From Amorphochlora amoebiformis (lineage: Eukaryota > Cercozoa > Chlorarachniophyceae), in contig BAAHQB010000022.1 of the NCBI GenBank assembly GCA_054601695.1, positions 558,001 to 622,000 on the forward strand: a DNA stretch of 64,000 nt, given 5' to 3'. This document shows, piece by piece, positions 52,174-64,000 of this stretch (position 1 is the first letter of the stretch; every line of letters starts with the position of its first letter). Under the pieces are notes generated by a model, which worked only from the letters and a program-made list of their open reading frames with translations, searched no databases and was not told the origin of the DNA. The translations under genes and the position numbers were made by a program.

Positions 52174-52201
52174 ATAGATTGAATATGTACAAGAAATTGT
52201 C
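52174..52201 (-). CDS. Gene A short exon: uDENN
   Basis: Acceptor ttatttctctag, donor gtatgt; DNFLYIFNL plus 1 nt. It bridges the phases of its neighbours exactly (phase 0 in, 1 nt out). Confidence 0.7.
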
Positions 52202-52222
52202 CTAGAGAAATAATAACGCAAA

Positions 52223-52291
<69 letters not shown>

Positions 52292-52447
52292 AATGCATAT
52301 ATTTAGCCAGTGGTAGCCTTGTTCTTTGGGTTATGGTTGGGTTAGGCTTAGAGCTAGGGTTAGGGTTAGAGCTAGGGGTAGGATTAGAGCTAGGGTTAGG
52401 GTTAGGGTTATGACTAGTTTGAAAAATAAGTTTAGGTTGAGACTCAC

Positions 52448-52517
52448 CGCCAACATTATGCACTGCTTGCTCAATTTCCTAACAACATATTCATATTTCC
52501 AATCAATTCCGCATACA
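52448..52517 (-). CDS. Gene A exon: uDENN region
   Basis: Strong acceptor (gtttttcag) and consensus donor GCG|gtgagt. Only one frame is open: VCGIDWKYEYVVRKLSKQCI and MLA, ending phase 0. Confidence 0.75.
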
Positions 52518-52607
52518 CTGAAAAACATATCTTCGTATGTACAAATATTCAACCCTAACGCTAACGCTAACCCTAACCCTGACCCTAACCCTAACCCTGA
52601 ATCTAAC

Positions 52608-52621
52608 CCTAGCCGAAAGCT
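52608..52621 (-). CDS. Gene A 14-nt microexon
   Basis: Acceptor ttacttcag, donor gttaga; SFRL plus 2 nt, completing Gly with the next exon. Both phases fit. The exon is embedded between CCCTAA arrays. Confidence 0.55.
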
Positions 52622-52667
52622 CTGAAGTAATTCTGACCCTAACCCTAACCCTAACCCTAATCTGAAC

Positions 52668-52721
52668 CTTCGTGGTAGGTTTCTTCTCCCTAGAGTACAC
52701 CCTATGGTTCTTGAGTCCAAC
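52668..52721 (-). CDS. Gene A exon: uDENN insert
   Basis: Acceptor ttaatctaag, donor gttcag; VGLKNHRVYSREKKPTTK, phase 0-0. Telomere-like repeat begins directly after the donor. Confidence 0.75.
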
Positions 52722-52892
52722 CTTAGATTAAGTTTATACTTCACATAAGGGTCAGGGCTAGACTTAGGGTTAGGGTTAGCGTTAGGGTTAGGGCTTTGGT
52801 ATGGCGTTACAAAGAAGAATTAACAGTGATTCTGATTAGGGTTAGGGTTAGGGTTAGGGTTAGGGTTAGGGTTAGGGTTAGGGTTAGGTTGC

Positions 52893-52924
52893 CTTTCGCT
52901 CGACATTGTACACCATGAGGTAAT
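52893..52924 (-). CDS. Gene A exon: uDENN strand, GC donor
   Basis: Acceptor tttctag; donor is GC (CGAAAG|gcaacc). The frame YLMVYNVERK continues CRRLID from the previous exon and ends in phase 0, matching the next. Homology and phase both support the non-GT donor. Confidence 0.8.
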
Positions 52925-53019
52925 CTAGAAATGGTAGGAATTAGGAGGGTTAGGGTTAGGGTTAGGGTTAGGGTTAGGGTTAAGGTTAGGGTTAGGGTTA
53001 GGGTTAGTGTTGAGGTTAC

Positions 53020-53068
53020 CGATAAGTCGACGACAGATAACATTTTCGTATTCAGAGGAGGAGCTTCC
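53020..53068 (-). CDS. Gene A exon: start of uDENN
   Basis: Acceptor gcatatacag, donor gtaacc; GSSSSEYENVICRRLI plus 1 nt. With the next exon it reads CRRLIDYLMVYNVERK, the 'DY..V.' beta strand that opens uDENN domains. Confidence 0.8.
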
Positions 53069-53111
53069 CTGTATATGCATATAATATGTATCTCTCTCTT
53101 TCTTCTCTCTT

Positions 53112-53164
<53 letters not shown>

Positions 53165-53359
53165 GTCTTTAAATATTTATGCATATTGTATATATAGATT
53201 TACATTTTTATAAAAAATACATACATATAATTATGTATATACATACACACACAAAGAAACATTTCATCATACAAAAATACACACCCGCATACCTATTCAT
53301 ATTCACATATTCATACAAATACATATAACAAAATCACATATAAAGTCTCCATAGTCTCC

Positions 53360-53705
53360 CATCCCACCACTCTAACTCTAACCCTAACCCTAACCCTAAC
53401 CCTAACCCTAACCCTAACCCTAACCTTTCGCCTGTAATCTTTCCTAACCCTAACCCTAACCCTAACCCTAACCCTAACCTTTCGCCTGTAATCTTTCTCT
53501 CCCTGACATCAATCTTCCTCTCTTCTTCTCTCTTTCCCCTCTCGCATCCTTCTCTCTCTCCAAAACCCCCGTTCCGCTCTCCTCTCTCTTTTCCTTCCTT
53601 CTGCCTCAACCTTTCTCTCTCTCTCTCTCTCTCCGCTCGAAAAAATCCATATTCCTCTCCTCTCTCCCTCATCTCGATGTCTCCTTTTTCTCGTCATCTC
53701 CGTCC

Positions 53706-53735
<30 letters not shown>
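53360..53735. repeat. CCCTAA arrays then CT-rich tract
   Basis: Two CCCTAA arrays (53377-53425, 53443-53480) each followed by 'ctttcgcctgtaatcttt' (a duplication), then a CT-rich tract to 53735. No exon recognised. Confidence 0.9.
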
Positions 53736-53736
<1 letters not shown>

Positions 53737-53746
53737 GTGTCATCAC

Positions 53747-53802
53747 CTCGGAAGATTTCGGTCTCTCGCCATGAGAATCGATGGTTGCACGGACACCCTC
53801 AT
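53747..53802 (-). CDS. Gene A exon
   Basis: Acceptor ttagatacag, donor gtgatg; EGVRATIDSHGERPKSSE ending in phase 0. Upstream in transcription lies a telomere-like array, downstream a CT-rich stretch. Confidence 0.7.
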
Positions 53803-54050
53803 CTGTATCTAACGTACATCGCTCTAGTTACTGCTTGGGTTAGGGTTAGGGCTCGGGCTAGGGTTAGAGTTGGGGAAAGAATTAGGATTAGGGTGAGAAT
53901 TAGGGTTAGGGCTAGGGTTAGGGGTTTGGGTTAGGGGTTGGGGTTAGGGATAGAGTCTGGGTTGGATATAGGGTATATACACATTACATACATATATACG
54001 TATATATACATATACATATACATATATATATATATATATATAGGAAGTAT

Positions 54051-54088
<38 letters not shown>

Positions 54089-54123
54089 TATATAACTATA
54101 TAGACAGTTGTAGTTAGGACAAC

Positions 54124-54149
54124 CATCAATATCGTCCCTCCCTGATATC
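54124..54149 (-). CDS. Gene A short exon
   Basis: Acceptor cccattag, donor gttgtc; ISGRDDID between 1-nt overhangs (26 nt in all). Phases join on both sides. Confidence 0.6.
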
Positions 54150-54319
54150 CTAATGGGTTAGATAAGATAAACTTCAGTTCCAGGGTTAGGGTTAGAGTTA
54201 GAGTTAGGGTTAAGGTTAGGGTTAGCGCTACAGTTAGGGTTAGGGTTAGGGTTAAGTAGGGTTAGCACATGGTTAGTGTCATTGATAGGGTTAGGGTTAG
54301 CGTTTTAGACTTAAAGTAC

Positions 54320-54370
54320 GTCAGAGTTGGCACAGGTGTAGATTTAGGTGTTCCAATCGGGGTCACAGTC
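54320..54370 (-). CDS. Gene A exon: Thr/Pro-rich
   Basis: Acceptor aactgtag, donor gtactt; TVTPIGTPKSTPVPTL between split codons, both of which join neighbours. A disordered Thr/Pro segment is likely. Confidence 0.7.
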
Positions 54371-54493
54371 CTACAGTTAGGGTTAAGGTTGAGGTTAGGG
54401 TTAGAGTTAGGGTTAGGATTAGGGTTAGGGTAAGGGTTAGGGCTAAAGTTAGGGTTTGGGTTAGGGTCAGGGTTAGGGTTCGCAAAGTCTTAC

Positions 54494-54529
54494 GATGTCT
54501 TCGAGTTAGGCTTTGTGACGGATATATTC
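54494..54529 (-). CDS. Gene A exon
   Basis: Textbook acceptor (attcctttcag) and donor (gtaaga) inside telomere-like sequence. NISVTKPNSKT between split codons; both phases join neighbours. Confidence 0.7.
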
Positions 54530-54906
54530 CTGAAAGGAATTATATAGCGTAAGGGTTAGCATTAGGGTTAGGGTTAGGTTTAGGGTTAGACTTTTGGCTA
54601 GGGTTAGGGTTCGGGTTTAGGGTAGGGTTCGGGTTAGCGTTAGGGTTAGGGTGAGGGTTAGGGTTAGGGTTAGGGCTAGATAGGTAGAGAGGTCGGTAAG
54701 GTTAACGTTATAGACATAAGGTTTTTATCATGGTCTCATATAAGGTTAACGAAATTGACACGTGTCCTCCCTGCGAACGGTAGCTTTTTACATCGTTTTT
54801 TTTTAGGTAGAATTGATTGATTATTAGTCTAGTTATCGTGGTGTGTTCGCTTGTCTGTTTGCTTAGTTGTTTACATTTTCAGGTTAGATGTATTGATTAT
54901 ACTGAC

Positions 54907-54970
54907 ATCGTCTTGCTATCGTGGTCTGAGAGCCTTTTAATTGCTTCTTCTGCTGTGGCGGGTACTTCAT
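54907..54970 (-). CDS. Gene A exon
   Basis: Acceptor attcatag, donor ACGAT|gtcagt; EVPATAEEAIKRLSDHDSKT between split codons. AT plus G of the next exon gives Met. An open frame on the opposite strand is the shadow. Confidence 0.7.
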
Positions 54971-54976
54971 CTATGA

Positions 54977-55016
<40 letters not shown>

Positions 55017-55030
55017 ATTATGTATATATT

Positions 55031-55078
<48 letters not shown>

Positions 55079-55165
55079 GTGGATGTAAGTTGTGTGAATT
55101 GCCTTGGATATATTCTCAATGTGTTGAGAATATAATATATGTATATACATATCATAGTATACATG

Positions 55166-55209
<44 letters not shown>

Positions 55210-55379
55210 TGTATGTCTATATATTTAAATATATATAAATATATACATACATATATTACATATATATATATATATATGTATTTATGTGCATATGTATAAT
55301 ATATATACATATACATATATATACATATACATATATATATATACATATATATATGTATATATCTACACATATATATACC

Positions 55380-55517
<138 letters not shown>

Positions 55518-55525
55518 GTATATAT

Positions 55526-55571
<46 letters not shown>

Positions 55572-55693
55572 CATTTATATATTTATACAGATATTGTATT
55601 ACATTTTTGTAATATCTATATATAAATGTATACACACATATACATAAATATACATATATACATATATACATATACATATCTTCATAAGAAACA

Positions 55694-55743
<50 letters not shown>

Positions 55744-55891
55744 TATTATAAATACATATCTATGTATATTTATATTCATTATATAACCTATATATATGTA
55801 TATATATATATTATATATGTATATTACATATATATATATATATATAATAAAATCAATATATATATATATATATACATATATTAAGGGTTAC

Positions 55892-55913
55892 CCTCGTGAA
55901 ATGATTTAGGCCG
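55892..55913 (-). CDS. Gene A short exon
   Basis: Acceptor gactgttgag, donor GAGG|gtaacc; RPKSFHE plus 1 nt, joining the 54.97-kb exon to give Asp at the junction. It is only 22 nt long. The island is flanked by TA repeats. Confidence 0.5.
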
Positions 55914-56050
55914 CTCAACAGTCGACTTACGGTTGCGAGTCTTAAGTATATAGTATATAAACTATCTACGTATTTATATCTATATATATATATGTTATAC
56001 TCTTATACAACGAAACTATTGTAGTTGCACATAACTATAATATTCACACG

Positions 56051-56081
<31 letters not shown>

Positions 56082-56275
56082 AATATATATACATATAAAT
56101 ATATATCTATATATATATATGTATGTATATACATATACAGAAACATATAACCAATATAAATCTACATACATTAACACTCATCTACACACATATTCGAAAC
56201 CCCTAAGGACTAACCAATCAGTGGCTTCAGCTATTCTGAGCTAAAGGTCTAATTGAAATTAGCGAAAGTTGTGAC

Positions 56276-56341
56276 CTTCTTGAGTGACAGGGAGGTGTAT
56301 CCGGGACGGCGGGGGGACATTGGTAGAGTCATGTCGGATGG
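56276..56341 (-). CDS. Gene A exon: basic/Pro segment
   Basis: Acceptor ctaaacccag, donor AAG|gtcaca; PSDMTLPMSPRRPGYTSLSL then KK, phase 0-0. The internal ATG at 56332 is an alternative translation start. Confidence 0.55.
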
Positions 56342-56386
56342 CTGGGTTTAGATACTCAGTTTTAGGTTTTATTTATGCAGGTATAT

Positions 56387-56460
<74 letters not shown>

Positions 56461-56623
56461 TACATATCAGAGAAATACATATAGGACAAATCTTGTACGT
56501 ATATAATATATATGTATATATATATATATGTATATATATGTATATATATATGTATTATATATATATATATATATATATGTATAATATATACATATATATA
56601 TATATATTTATATATAAATATTA

Positions 56624-56683
<60 letters not shown>

Positions 56684-56712
56684 AATATATGCACAAACCG
56701 TATAAGGCTTAC

Positions 56713-56745
56713 TCGTTTGCACAAACCGACACTCTCCCCTTTTCC
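56713..56745 (-). CDS. Gene A exon
   Basis: Acceptor attcacatag and near-consensus donor AACGA|gtaagc bound [11 protein letters not shown] in phase 0-0. It joins the next exon. Confidence 0.6.
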
Positions 56746-56764
56746 CTATGTGAATTATATGTAT

Positions 56765-56851
<87 letters not shown>

Positions 56852-56940
56852 TATGTATTTACATATACAAATATGCATATGAATCGAATATTTACATATA
56901 TATATATACATGTATGTAAATGTATATATATATATATATA

Positions 56941-57003
<63 letters not shown>

Positions 57004-57208
57004 TTATATATACATATGTGCATGTGTGCATACGTATGTAACAGTATCGACACAAAAATACATACGCGTTTTTAAGTTATGCATACCAACTTTGTGTTTT
57101 AGAATGTATATATAAGACTGATAAATACATATATATGAATATATATATATATATATATATAATATCTAAATATACATGTATATATATGTATACGTATATA
57201 TATGTATA

Positions 57209-57249
<41 letters not shown>

Positions 57250-57346
57250 TATGCATAAATCTATATATCTGGGAGATTCTGTGTCCATTACCAATATTCG
57301 TAATTTACGAATTCTCATATATGTGAATATATATACACAAACATAC

Positions 57347-57439
<93 letters not shown>

Positions 57440-57597
57440 ACACTCATATATACATCTATTTACTGCATACAAGTCATATACACACACCTAAGCTAATCTC
57501 TACCTCACCCCTAATAGTATCCAAATATCTCTAATAATCCCGATTACTAGTAACCATACACTGATATGAACCCAAAATCATATCTGAGTCTCATAAC

Positions 57598-57658
57598 CTG
57601 GGCGAAAGTTTATGGCTGGTATGTACGCATAGGCGAAGACTAGCTTGACTTCTACCAT
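57598..57658 (-). CDS. Gene A exon
   Basis: Acceptor catactag, donor gttatg; opens MVEVKLVFAYAYIPAINFRP plus 1 nt. The Met could look like a start, but the acceptor and phase-0 junction to the preceding exon suggest an internal exon. A degenerate copy of the acceptor side (encoding MVELKLA) is at about 57.87-57.90 kb. Confidence 0.6.
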
Positions 57659-57708
57659 CTAGTATGGATGTGTCTTATGTTAATGTACGAATATGTATAT
57701 GTATATAA

Positions 57709-57742
<34 letters not shown>

Positions 57743-57772
57743 ATATGTTATATATATATATATATATAGTAT

Positions 57773-57811
<39 letters not shown>

Positions 57812-57842
57812 TATATATATATATATATATTACATATATGTA

Positions 57843-57875
<33 letters not shown>

Positions 57876-57930
57876 CTAGCTTGAGTTCCACCATCTGGTA
57901 GATAGATGTATCTTGTGTTTATTTTACAAT

Positions 57931-57978
<48 letters not shown>

Positions 57979-58115
57979 TGTATACAGACTTATGTGAATA
58001 TATGTATTTAAATGTATATATATGAAAAATATTATTTTTATGTGGGGGTGTATCTAGTATCTATTGTACATGTGATTTATTTATATATGTATATATAAAT
58101 GCATATTTATATACA

Positions 58116-58158
<43 letters not shown>

Positions 58159-58205
58159 AGAATATATACATGTAAATGTATATATAAATACATGTACAAA
58201 TTCAA

Positions 58206-58306
<101 letters not shown>

Positions 58307-58334
58307 CCCTAGCATTGAGTCTTAACCTCGTGAC

Positions 58335-58376
58335 CTTCCCTTTACCAAACAAACTCTGGACGGAATCACCAATTAC
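58335..58376 (-). CDS. Gene A exon
   Basis: Acceptor atattag, donor gtcacg; [14 protein letters not shown] in phase 0-0. Three degenerate copies of the acceptor and first codons lie upstream at about 58.61-58.65, 58.73-58.77 and 58.87-58.89 kb. Confidence 0.65.
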
Positions 58377-58425
<49 letters not shown>

Positions 58426-58448
58426 CATATATATACATATATATATAA

Positions 58449-58480
<32 letters not shown>

Positions 58481-58527
58481 CATAATATATATATATATAG
58501 ATATATATACAAATATAAATATATATG

Positions 58528-58570
<43 letters not shown>

Positions 58571-58795
58571 CTTTTTATGTATATATGTATATTTATATGT
58601 ATATACGTATTTGCCGGAAAAAACCCTGGATTCAATCACCAATTACGTATTATATACATACATATTCATGTACATATGTATATTTACATGTATTTTCATG
58701 TACATATGTATATTTATATGTATATATGTATTTGCCCGAAAACCTCTAATCGCCAATTACCTATTATGTAGATATCTACATTCATATGTATATAC

Positions 58796-58867
<72 letters not shown>

Positions 58868-58887
58868 CGGGAAATTATCAATTACTC

Positions 58888-58928
<41 letters not shown>

Positions 58929-58979
58929 AAAAAAAAAAAATTTAATACATACATTCATAATCTTAGGATCAAGACCATT

Positions 58980-59755
58980 GGTAGAGTACTTCCACCAGTA
59001 TGTAGTATTAGGGTTAGGGTTAGGTGTTAGGATTAAGGTTTAGGTTAGGGCTAAAGATAGGATTCCCATTAGAGCGAGGCGAAGCGTGGGTTAGGGTTAG
59101 GGTTAGGCTGATTTTGGGTGAAAATACCATTCTTAAACGCGTGCGACTCATACGACGGCCTGTGGTTGGGGTTAAAATATGGTTAAGGTTAAGATTAGGG
59201 TTAGGGTTAGATCTAAGAAGACTTGGGGATAGGATTATTAGGCTAGGATGTTAGGGTTAGGGTTAGGATTATCATTAGGGTTAGGGTTAGGGTTAGGATT
59301 ATCGTTAGGGTTAGGGCTAGCACTAGGTTAGCATGGGTAGGAGTGAAATTATGTTTAGGGTTAGGGTTAGCGACAGGTTAGGATTGAGAGAATTAACATT
59401 AGGGGTTAGGGTTAGGGTTACGGTTAGGGTTGGGATAAAACCTCTTGTAGTAGGAGGAAAGGATCATGGTCAGGGTCAGGGTTAGGGTTAGGGTTAGCGT
59501 TAGGGTTAGGGTTCGTTAGGGTTAGGGTCAGGTCAGGGTCAGGGTTAGGGTTAGCATTAGGGTTAGGGTTAGTTAGGGTTAGCGTAAGGGTTAGTTAGGG
59601 TTACGGTAAGGGTTAGTTAGGGTTAGGGAAAGGTTTAGGGTTAGATAGGGTTAGGGTTAGGGATTAGGGTTAGGGTTAGGGTTAGGGATAGGGTTAGGGT
59701 TAGGGTTAGGGATTAGGGTTAGGGTTAGGGTTAGGGTTAGGGTTAGGGTTAGGTT
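58980..59755 (+). repeat. Long TTAGGG-like array
   Basis: Almost 800 bp of perfect and imperfect repeats; no exon recognised. Confidence 0.95.
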
Positions 59756-60012
59756 ACCAAGATAGGCAGAGCTGCGACGCTGGTAGTCGAATGAGCGCTA
59801 AAGAGTTAGTTGTTGGATTATAATTATGAAATTATTATTATAATTATAATTATTGTATATTCATTTTATTTACATACGGACGTATTATATGTGGATAAGC
59901 GTTCAGATCTGAATAGATGTGTATGTGTCTAGGATATATACAGGTATATTTATAATATATATATATATATATATATACATATTGTATATTTATATGTATA
60001 AATATATGTATA

Positions 60013-60149
<137 letters not shown>

Positions 60150-60282
60150 AAAATGAAATGCATGTATGTATATAATATATATTTATATATATATATATAT
60201 ACACACACATTGTGTTTAAAATGGAACATATATATATATATGCATATATATAATATACACATTCACATATATATATATATAT

Positions 60283-60337
<55 letters not shown>

Positions 60338-60379
60338 ACACTTGAATTTACGATACATATATATATATATATATTGTTA

Positions 60380-60415
<36 letters not shown>

Positions 60416-60481
60416 ATGCATGTTTTGAGTCGTTGTTTACTAGTATGGTAGCACACTCAACAACAATGTAGGGATATATAC

Positions 60482-60526
<45 letters not shown>

Positions 60527-60552
60527 CATATTTTAAATCTATTTATTCATAT

Positions 60553-60584
<32 letters not shown>

Positions 60585-60687
60585 GTATGTATATATATTG
60601 TATATATATATATATATACCACGCAGTTTACCTGTATGGTAAACGTATTCAACAACAATGTACGTATGTATGTATAGGCATATTTAT

Positions 60688-60745
<58 letters not shown>

Positions 60746-60807
60746 GTATTATATATATATATATATATATTTATTTATATATATATATATATATATAAGT
60801 TGCTTAC

Positions 60808-60850
60808 TTGTATGCTAGACATACTAGTCCTGCGAACGTCCAGGGCATTT
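60808..60850 (-). CDS. Gene A exon
   Basis: Acceptor tgaatccag, donor gtaagc. Frame [14 protein letters not shown] after 1 nt, ending in phase 0. The neighbouring islands at about 60.42-60.47 and 60.62-60.66 kb are similar to each other (tatggta...caacaacaatgta) and flank this exon upstream or downstream. Confidence 0.65.
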
Positions 60851-60863
60851 CTGGATTCATTAG

Positions 60864-60925
<62 letters not shown>

Positions 60926-60930
60926 CATAC

Positions 60931-61049
<119 letters not shown>

Positions 61050-61089
61050 CACATAACATAAATGTAAATACACATAAACCTAACTGTTA

Positions 61090-61590
61090 GCCAATCTTTC
61101 AACCTATCGCATTAAATCCTGATAATTCCCTCTAATCTACTCCCACATGTTATCTCTAAAACCCTATTTCCAACACGAACCCCAGTAATAGAAGCCTAAC
61201 CAGAATATTACCTGAACCTGACCCTATCCTACTGGTTCATACCATGTATTAACCACTAGTAATGGTAACCTAACCGGATCACCAAAGATTAATGGTCCTT
61301 CAAGATCGAACCTATCTTACTGGTCCATCCAATCTAAACCCGTAGCAATGATAAAATAACCGGATGACTAAGGCTTCATGCTCCGAAATTTGACCCACAT
61401 CACTGGCTCATCCCAACCAAACCCCGAGTAATGATATTCTAAACGGATGACTAAGGGTTTGTAATCGTTCGAAGTTCAACAACCTATATCTCTGGTTTAT
61501 GTTTATCCGAACCAACCCCTGGTAATGGTATCCTAAGGATAACCTATGGGGTAAATATTACCTAAGGATAGACCTATGGGGTAAATATTA
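61090..61590. repeat. Degenerate tandem repeat, about 105-bp unit
   Basis: 'ctggttcat...aaccaa.cccc.agtaatggtatcctaa.cggat.actaagg' recurs about four times. Near 61545-61600 'gacctatggggtaaatattacct' is duplicated. No exon recognised. Confidence 0.75.
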
Positions 61591-61631
61591 CCTGGAACTT
61601 GAACGTATTCTGCTGGCTCCTCTGTTGCTGT

Positions 61632-61690
<59 letters not shown>

Positions 61691-61757
61691 GTATATTTAT
61701 ATATATGCATATATATGTATATATGCATATATATATATATATATATGTGTATGTATA

Positions 61758-61824
<67 letters not shown>

Positions 61825-61849
61825 CACACATATATATATACACACATAC

Positions 61850-61880
<31 letters not shown>

Positions 61881-62088
61881 TACATATATAACACACATCA
61901 TACATGTACATCAAAGCCCTCAATCCCCCATCTCATCCAAAAAAACCAAAAAAAAAGAAAATACCCAAACAAACAACCAGAATAACCCAATCTTCACACC
62001 TAACCTTGCTAAAAACACCTTAAAAAAAACCCTCAGAATAAAAAAGAGGCCCGATAAAATGAGGAAGAGTCTCGGTGAGTAGGCTTAC

Positions 62089-62145
62089 CGACTAGTCGAT
62101 CTCTTGCGAGGAGATAACGGATATGCCTCAGGGTGATTGATGCTG
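62089..62145 (-). CDS. Gene A exon: Ser/Arg-rich segment
   Basis: Excellent acceptor (actccttccag) and donor (gtaagc). Frame: 1 nt, SINHPEAYPLSPRKRSTS, 2 nt; joins the 60.8-kb exon (CG+A = Arg). A second frame is also open but breaks at a stop two exons later. Confidence 0.7.
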
Positions 62146-62649
62146 CTGGAAGGAGTTCCAATCAATATAGACCCTGATTTAGGTAATTTTAGGGTGTTGT
62201 ATCATGTGGTTTGGGGTGTTCAAGGGTTATGATAAGGATTATACTTGAATGTGTGTAGTTATTTGTGTGTGTGTGTGTGTGTATGTATATTCCTTATCAT
62301 ACTTGAATGTGTGTAGTTATTTGTTTGTGTGTGAGTGTGTGTGTATAATTTTTAAGTATGTGTACATTGTATGTAAGCATAAATGTAATGTATGTATATA
62401 TATAATATACATGGATTATAATATATATATAATATATATATATTATAATATATATATATATGTATATATATGTGTGTGTATTTACATATATACTTCTGAA
62501 ATATATGCTATTATGTATGTACCAATATGTATATGTAAATATACGTATGTATATTTATAGAATATAATATATGTGTATATATACATACATATATATATAT
62601 ATATATATATGTATGTATATATATATATATAATATATATATATATATAC

Positions 62650-62701
62650 CACTTCCAGTGTAGTCAGTAAGAGATATCGCCGAATCCGAACGATTGCGAG
62701 A
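62650..62701 (-). CDS. Gene A exon: Ser-rich segment
   Basis: Strong acceptor ttttaaccttag and donor gtatat bound [17 protein letters not shown] plus 1 nt. Composition suggests a disordered segment. Phase to the following exon does not join, so at least one exon between is unseen. Confidence 0.65.
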
Positions 62702-62762
62702 CTAAGGTTAAAAGTTATATAATATATATAAATATGTGCATGTATATATGTATATATGTTTA

Positions 62763-62801
<39 letters not shown>

Positions 62802-62805
62802 TTGT

Positions 62806-62856
<51 letters not shown>

Positions 62857-62923
62857 CACATACATGAATATATATGCACATATACATAGAAATGTATATA
62901 TATATATATATATGTGTGTGATA

Positions 62924-63049
<126 letters not shown>

Positions 63050-63124
63050 ATACACATATTACTAATATGTATACATATATGTATATATATAATATATACA
63101 CATGTATACATATATACATGTTGA

Positions 63125-63415
63125 CCTTTCCAGTAGGGTTAGGGTGAGGGTCACGGTGAGGGTGAGTATCAGGGTGATGGGGTTGGAGTTAGCGTTAGGG
63201 TTAGTTTACGTTATCGTTACGAAAAAGTAACGTCAGGAATGGTCTTAGAGTTAGGTTTAGGGTTAGGGGTAGGGTTAGGATTAGGATTAAGAGTAAGGTT
63301 TAGGGTTAGGGTTAGGGAAGGTTAACGTACGGGTTAAGGTGAGGGTTGGGATAGGGTTAGGGTTAGGGTTAGGGTTAGGGTTAGGGTTAGGTTTAGGGTT
63401 AGGGTTAGGATTTGC
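63125..63415 (+). repeat. TTAGGG-like array
   Basis: Degenerate at the left, near-perfect at 63355-63412. Another small array is at 63670-63710 after a G run. Confidence 0.9.
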
Positions 63416-63447
63416 CCTCGTGATCTTCAACCACTTTGAGACCACTC
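63416..63447 (-). CDS. Gene A exon with GC donor
   Basis: Acceptor aatatctag; donor is GC (CGAGG|gcaaat). The two leading bases complete Gly from the previous exon, then VVSKWLKITR, ending in phase 0 so that it joins the next exon. It sits at the edge of a telomere-like array. Confidence 0.5.
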
Positions 63448-63458
63448 CTAGATATTAG

Positions 63459-63503
<45 letters not shown>

Positions 63504-63792
63504 ACAACATATATATAATATATATATACACACATATACATATTATCTGTGTGTATGTATTATGTTAATAATATGTGTATAATAGATGGTCGTGGAGAAG
63601 AGAGGTCGATTACAACAAAGATATATTTGACAGAGAGAGCGTTATAAATTCATCGTGGGGGGGGGGGGGGGTAGGGTTAGGGTTAGGGTCAGGTTTAGGG
63701 TTAGGGTTAGAGAGAGCGGGGGGGCTAGGAATAAGTTAGAGATAGAGAAGGAGACTATGTATATATAATAGGTGTATATATGTTCATATGTG

Positions 63793-63834
<42 letters not shown>

Positions 63835-63844
63835 ATTGCAAGAC

Positions 63845-63887
63845 CTGTTAATCTACGGCGGCCGACTTTCTCCACCAGGCCTATTAG
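63845..63887 (-). CDS. Gene A exon: N-terminal region
   Basis: Acceptor tattcctcag and donor gtcttg bound an open frame LIGLVEKVGRRRLT plus 1 nt. The phase joins the next exon. This is the most upstream exon seen. It has an acceptor, so it is not a first exon. Confidence 0.6.
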
Positions 63888-63907
63888 CTGAGGAATATCA
63901 TATATAT

Positions 63908-63945
<38 letters not shown>

Positions 63946-64000
63946 TACATATAATATATATATATGTATGTATGCATTATATATATATATATATATATAT

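Larger units (their letters stand above)
52325..53020. repeat. Telomere-like arrays between uDENN exons
   Basis: TTAGGG at 52335-52410, CCCTAA at 52553-52605 and 52637-52660, TTAGGG at 52764-52890 and 52947-53010, alternating strand around five exons. Confidence 0.9.
53835..54715 (+). repeat. TTAGGG arrays between N-terminal exons
   Basis: Arrays at 53838-53960, 54182-54300, 54378-54480 and 54550-54675 separate four short phase-matched exons. Confidence 0.9.

Noticed and set aside
56276-56332. ATG at 56332 as the gene A start codon
   Set aside because: An acceptor (aacccag) nine bases upstream keeps the frame with the previous exon and further phase-matched exons lie upstream.

Overview
This window is eukaryotic nuclear DNA. 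It is dominated by (TA)n microsatellite and by vertebrate-type TTAGGG/CCCTAA telomere-like arrays on both strands, plus a few long polypurine tracts. I see no prokaryotic operon structure, rRNA, tRNA, CRISPR array or recognisable transposase. The species cannot be named from the sequence. TTAGGG-type repeats, very short exons and huge low-complexity introns suggest a repeat-inflated protist, algal or animal genome.

The long Tyr/Ile open frames (TA repeats), Ser/Leu frames (GA tracts) and Leu-Thr/Arg-Val frames (telomere repeats) are translation artefacts. The real genes lie on the minus strand as many short exons (11-266 nt). I found them by reading the non-repetitive islands for an AG acceptor, an open frame and a GT (rarely GC) donor, then checking that codon phases join across introns.

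Gene A (about 63.9 to 20.15 kb, read right to left) is a DENN-domain protein, the Rab guanine-nucleotide-exchange family. Order: Ser/Pro/Arg-rich N-terminal exons (63.9-53.7 kb), uDENN (53.1-49.8 kb), linker exons (48.9-42.6 kb), cDENN (42.2-37.4 kb), dDENN (37.3-33.9 kb), a block with uncertain frames (33.3-30.2 kb), then an alpha-helical C-terminal region (29.8-22.2 kb) and a candidate last exon at 20.4-20.15 kb. The helical part recalls the region after DENN in MADD/Rab3GEP-type proteins.

Gene B (about 18.05 kb to beyond the left part of the window) has exons for a Ser/Thr/Pro-rich linker with a coding EPKPP minisatellite. Three phase-matched exons (13.18, 12.35 and 10.54 kb) then encode the S2-S3 segments of a voltage-gated cation channel domain. 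More phase-clean exons follow down to 1.17 kb. Whether A and B are separate genes is not settled. A GC-rich 430-bp tandem array (18.2-20.2 kb) lies between them.

The most unusual feature is that many exons sit next to degenerate tandem copies of their own splice-site-proximal sequence, separated by (TA)n ('exon shadows'). Splicing was inferred by eye without tools; frames outside the DENN and S2-S3 modules are less certain.
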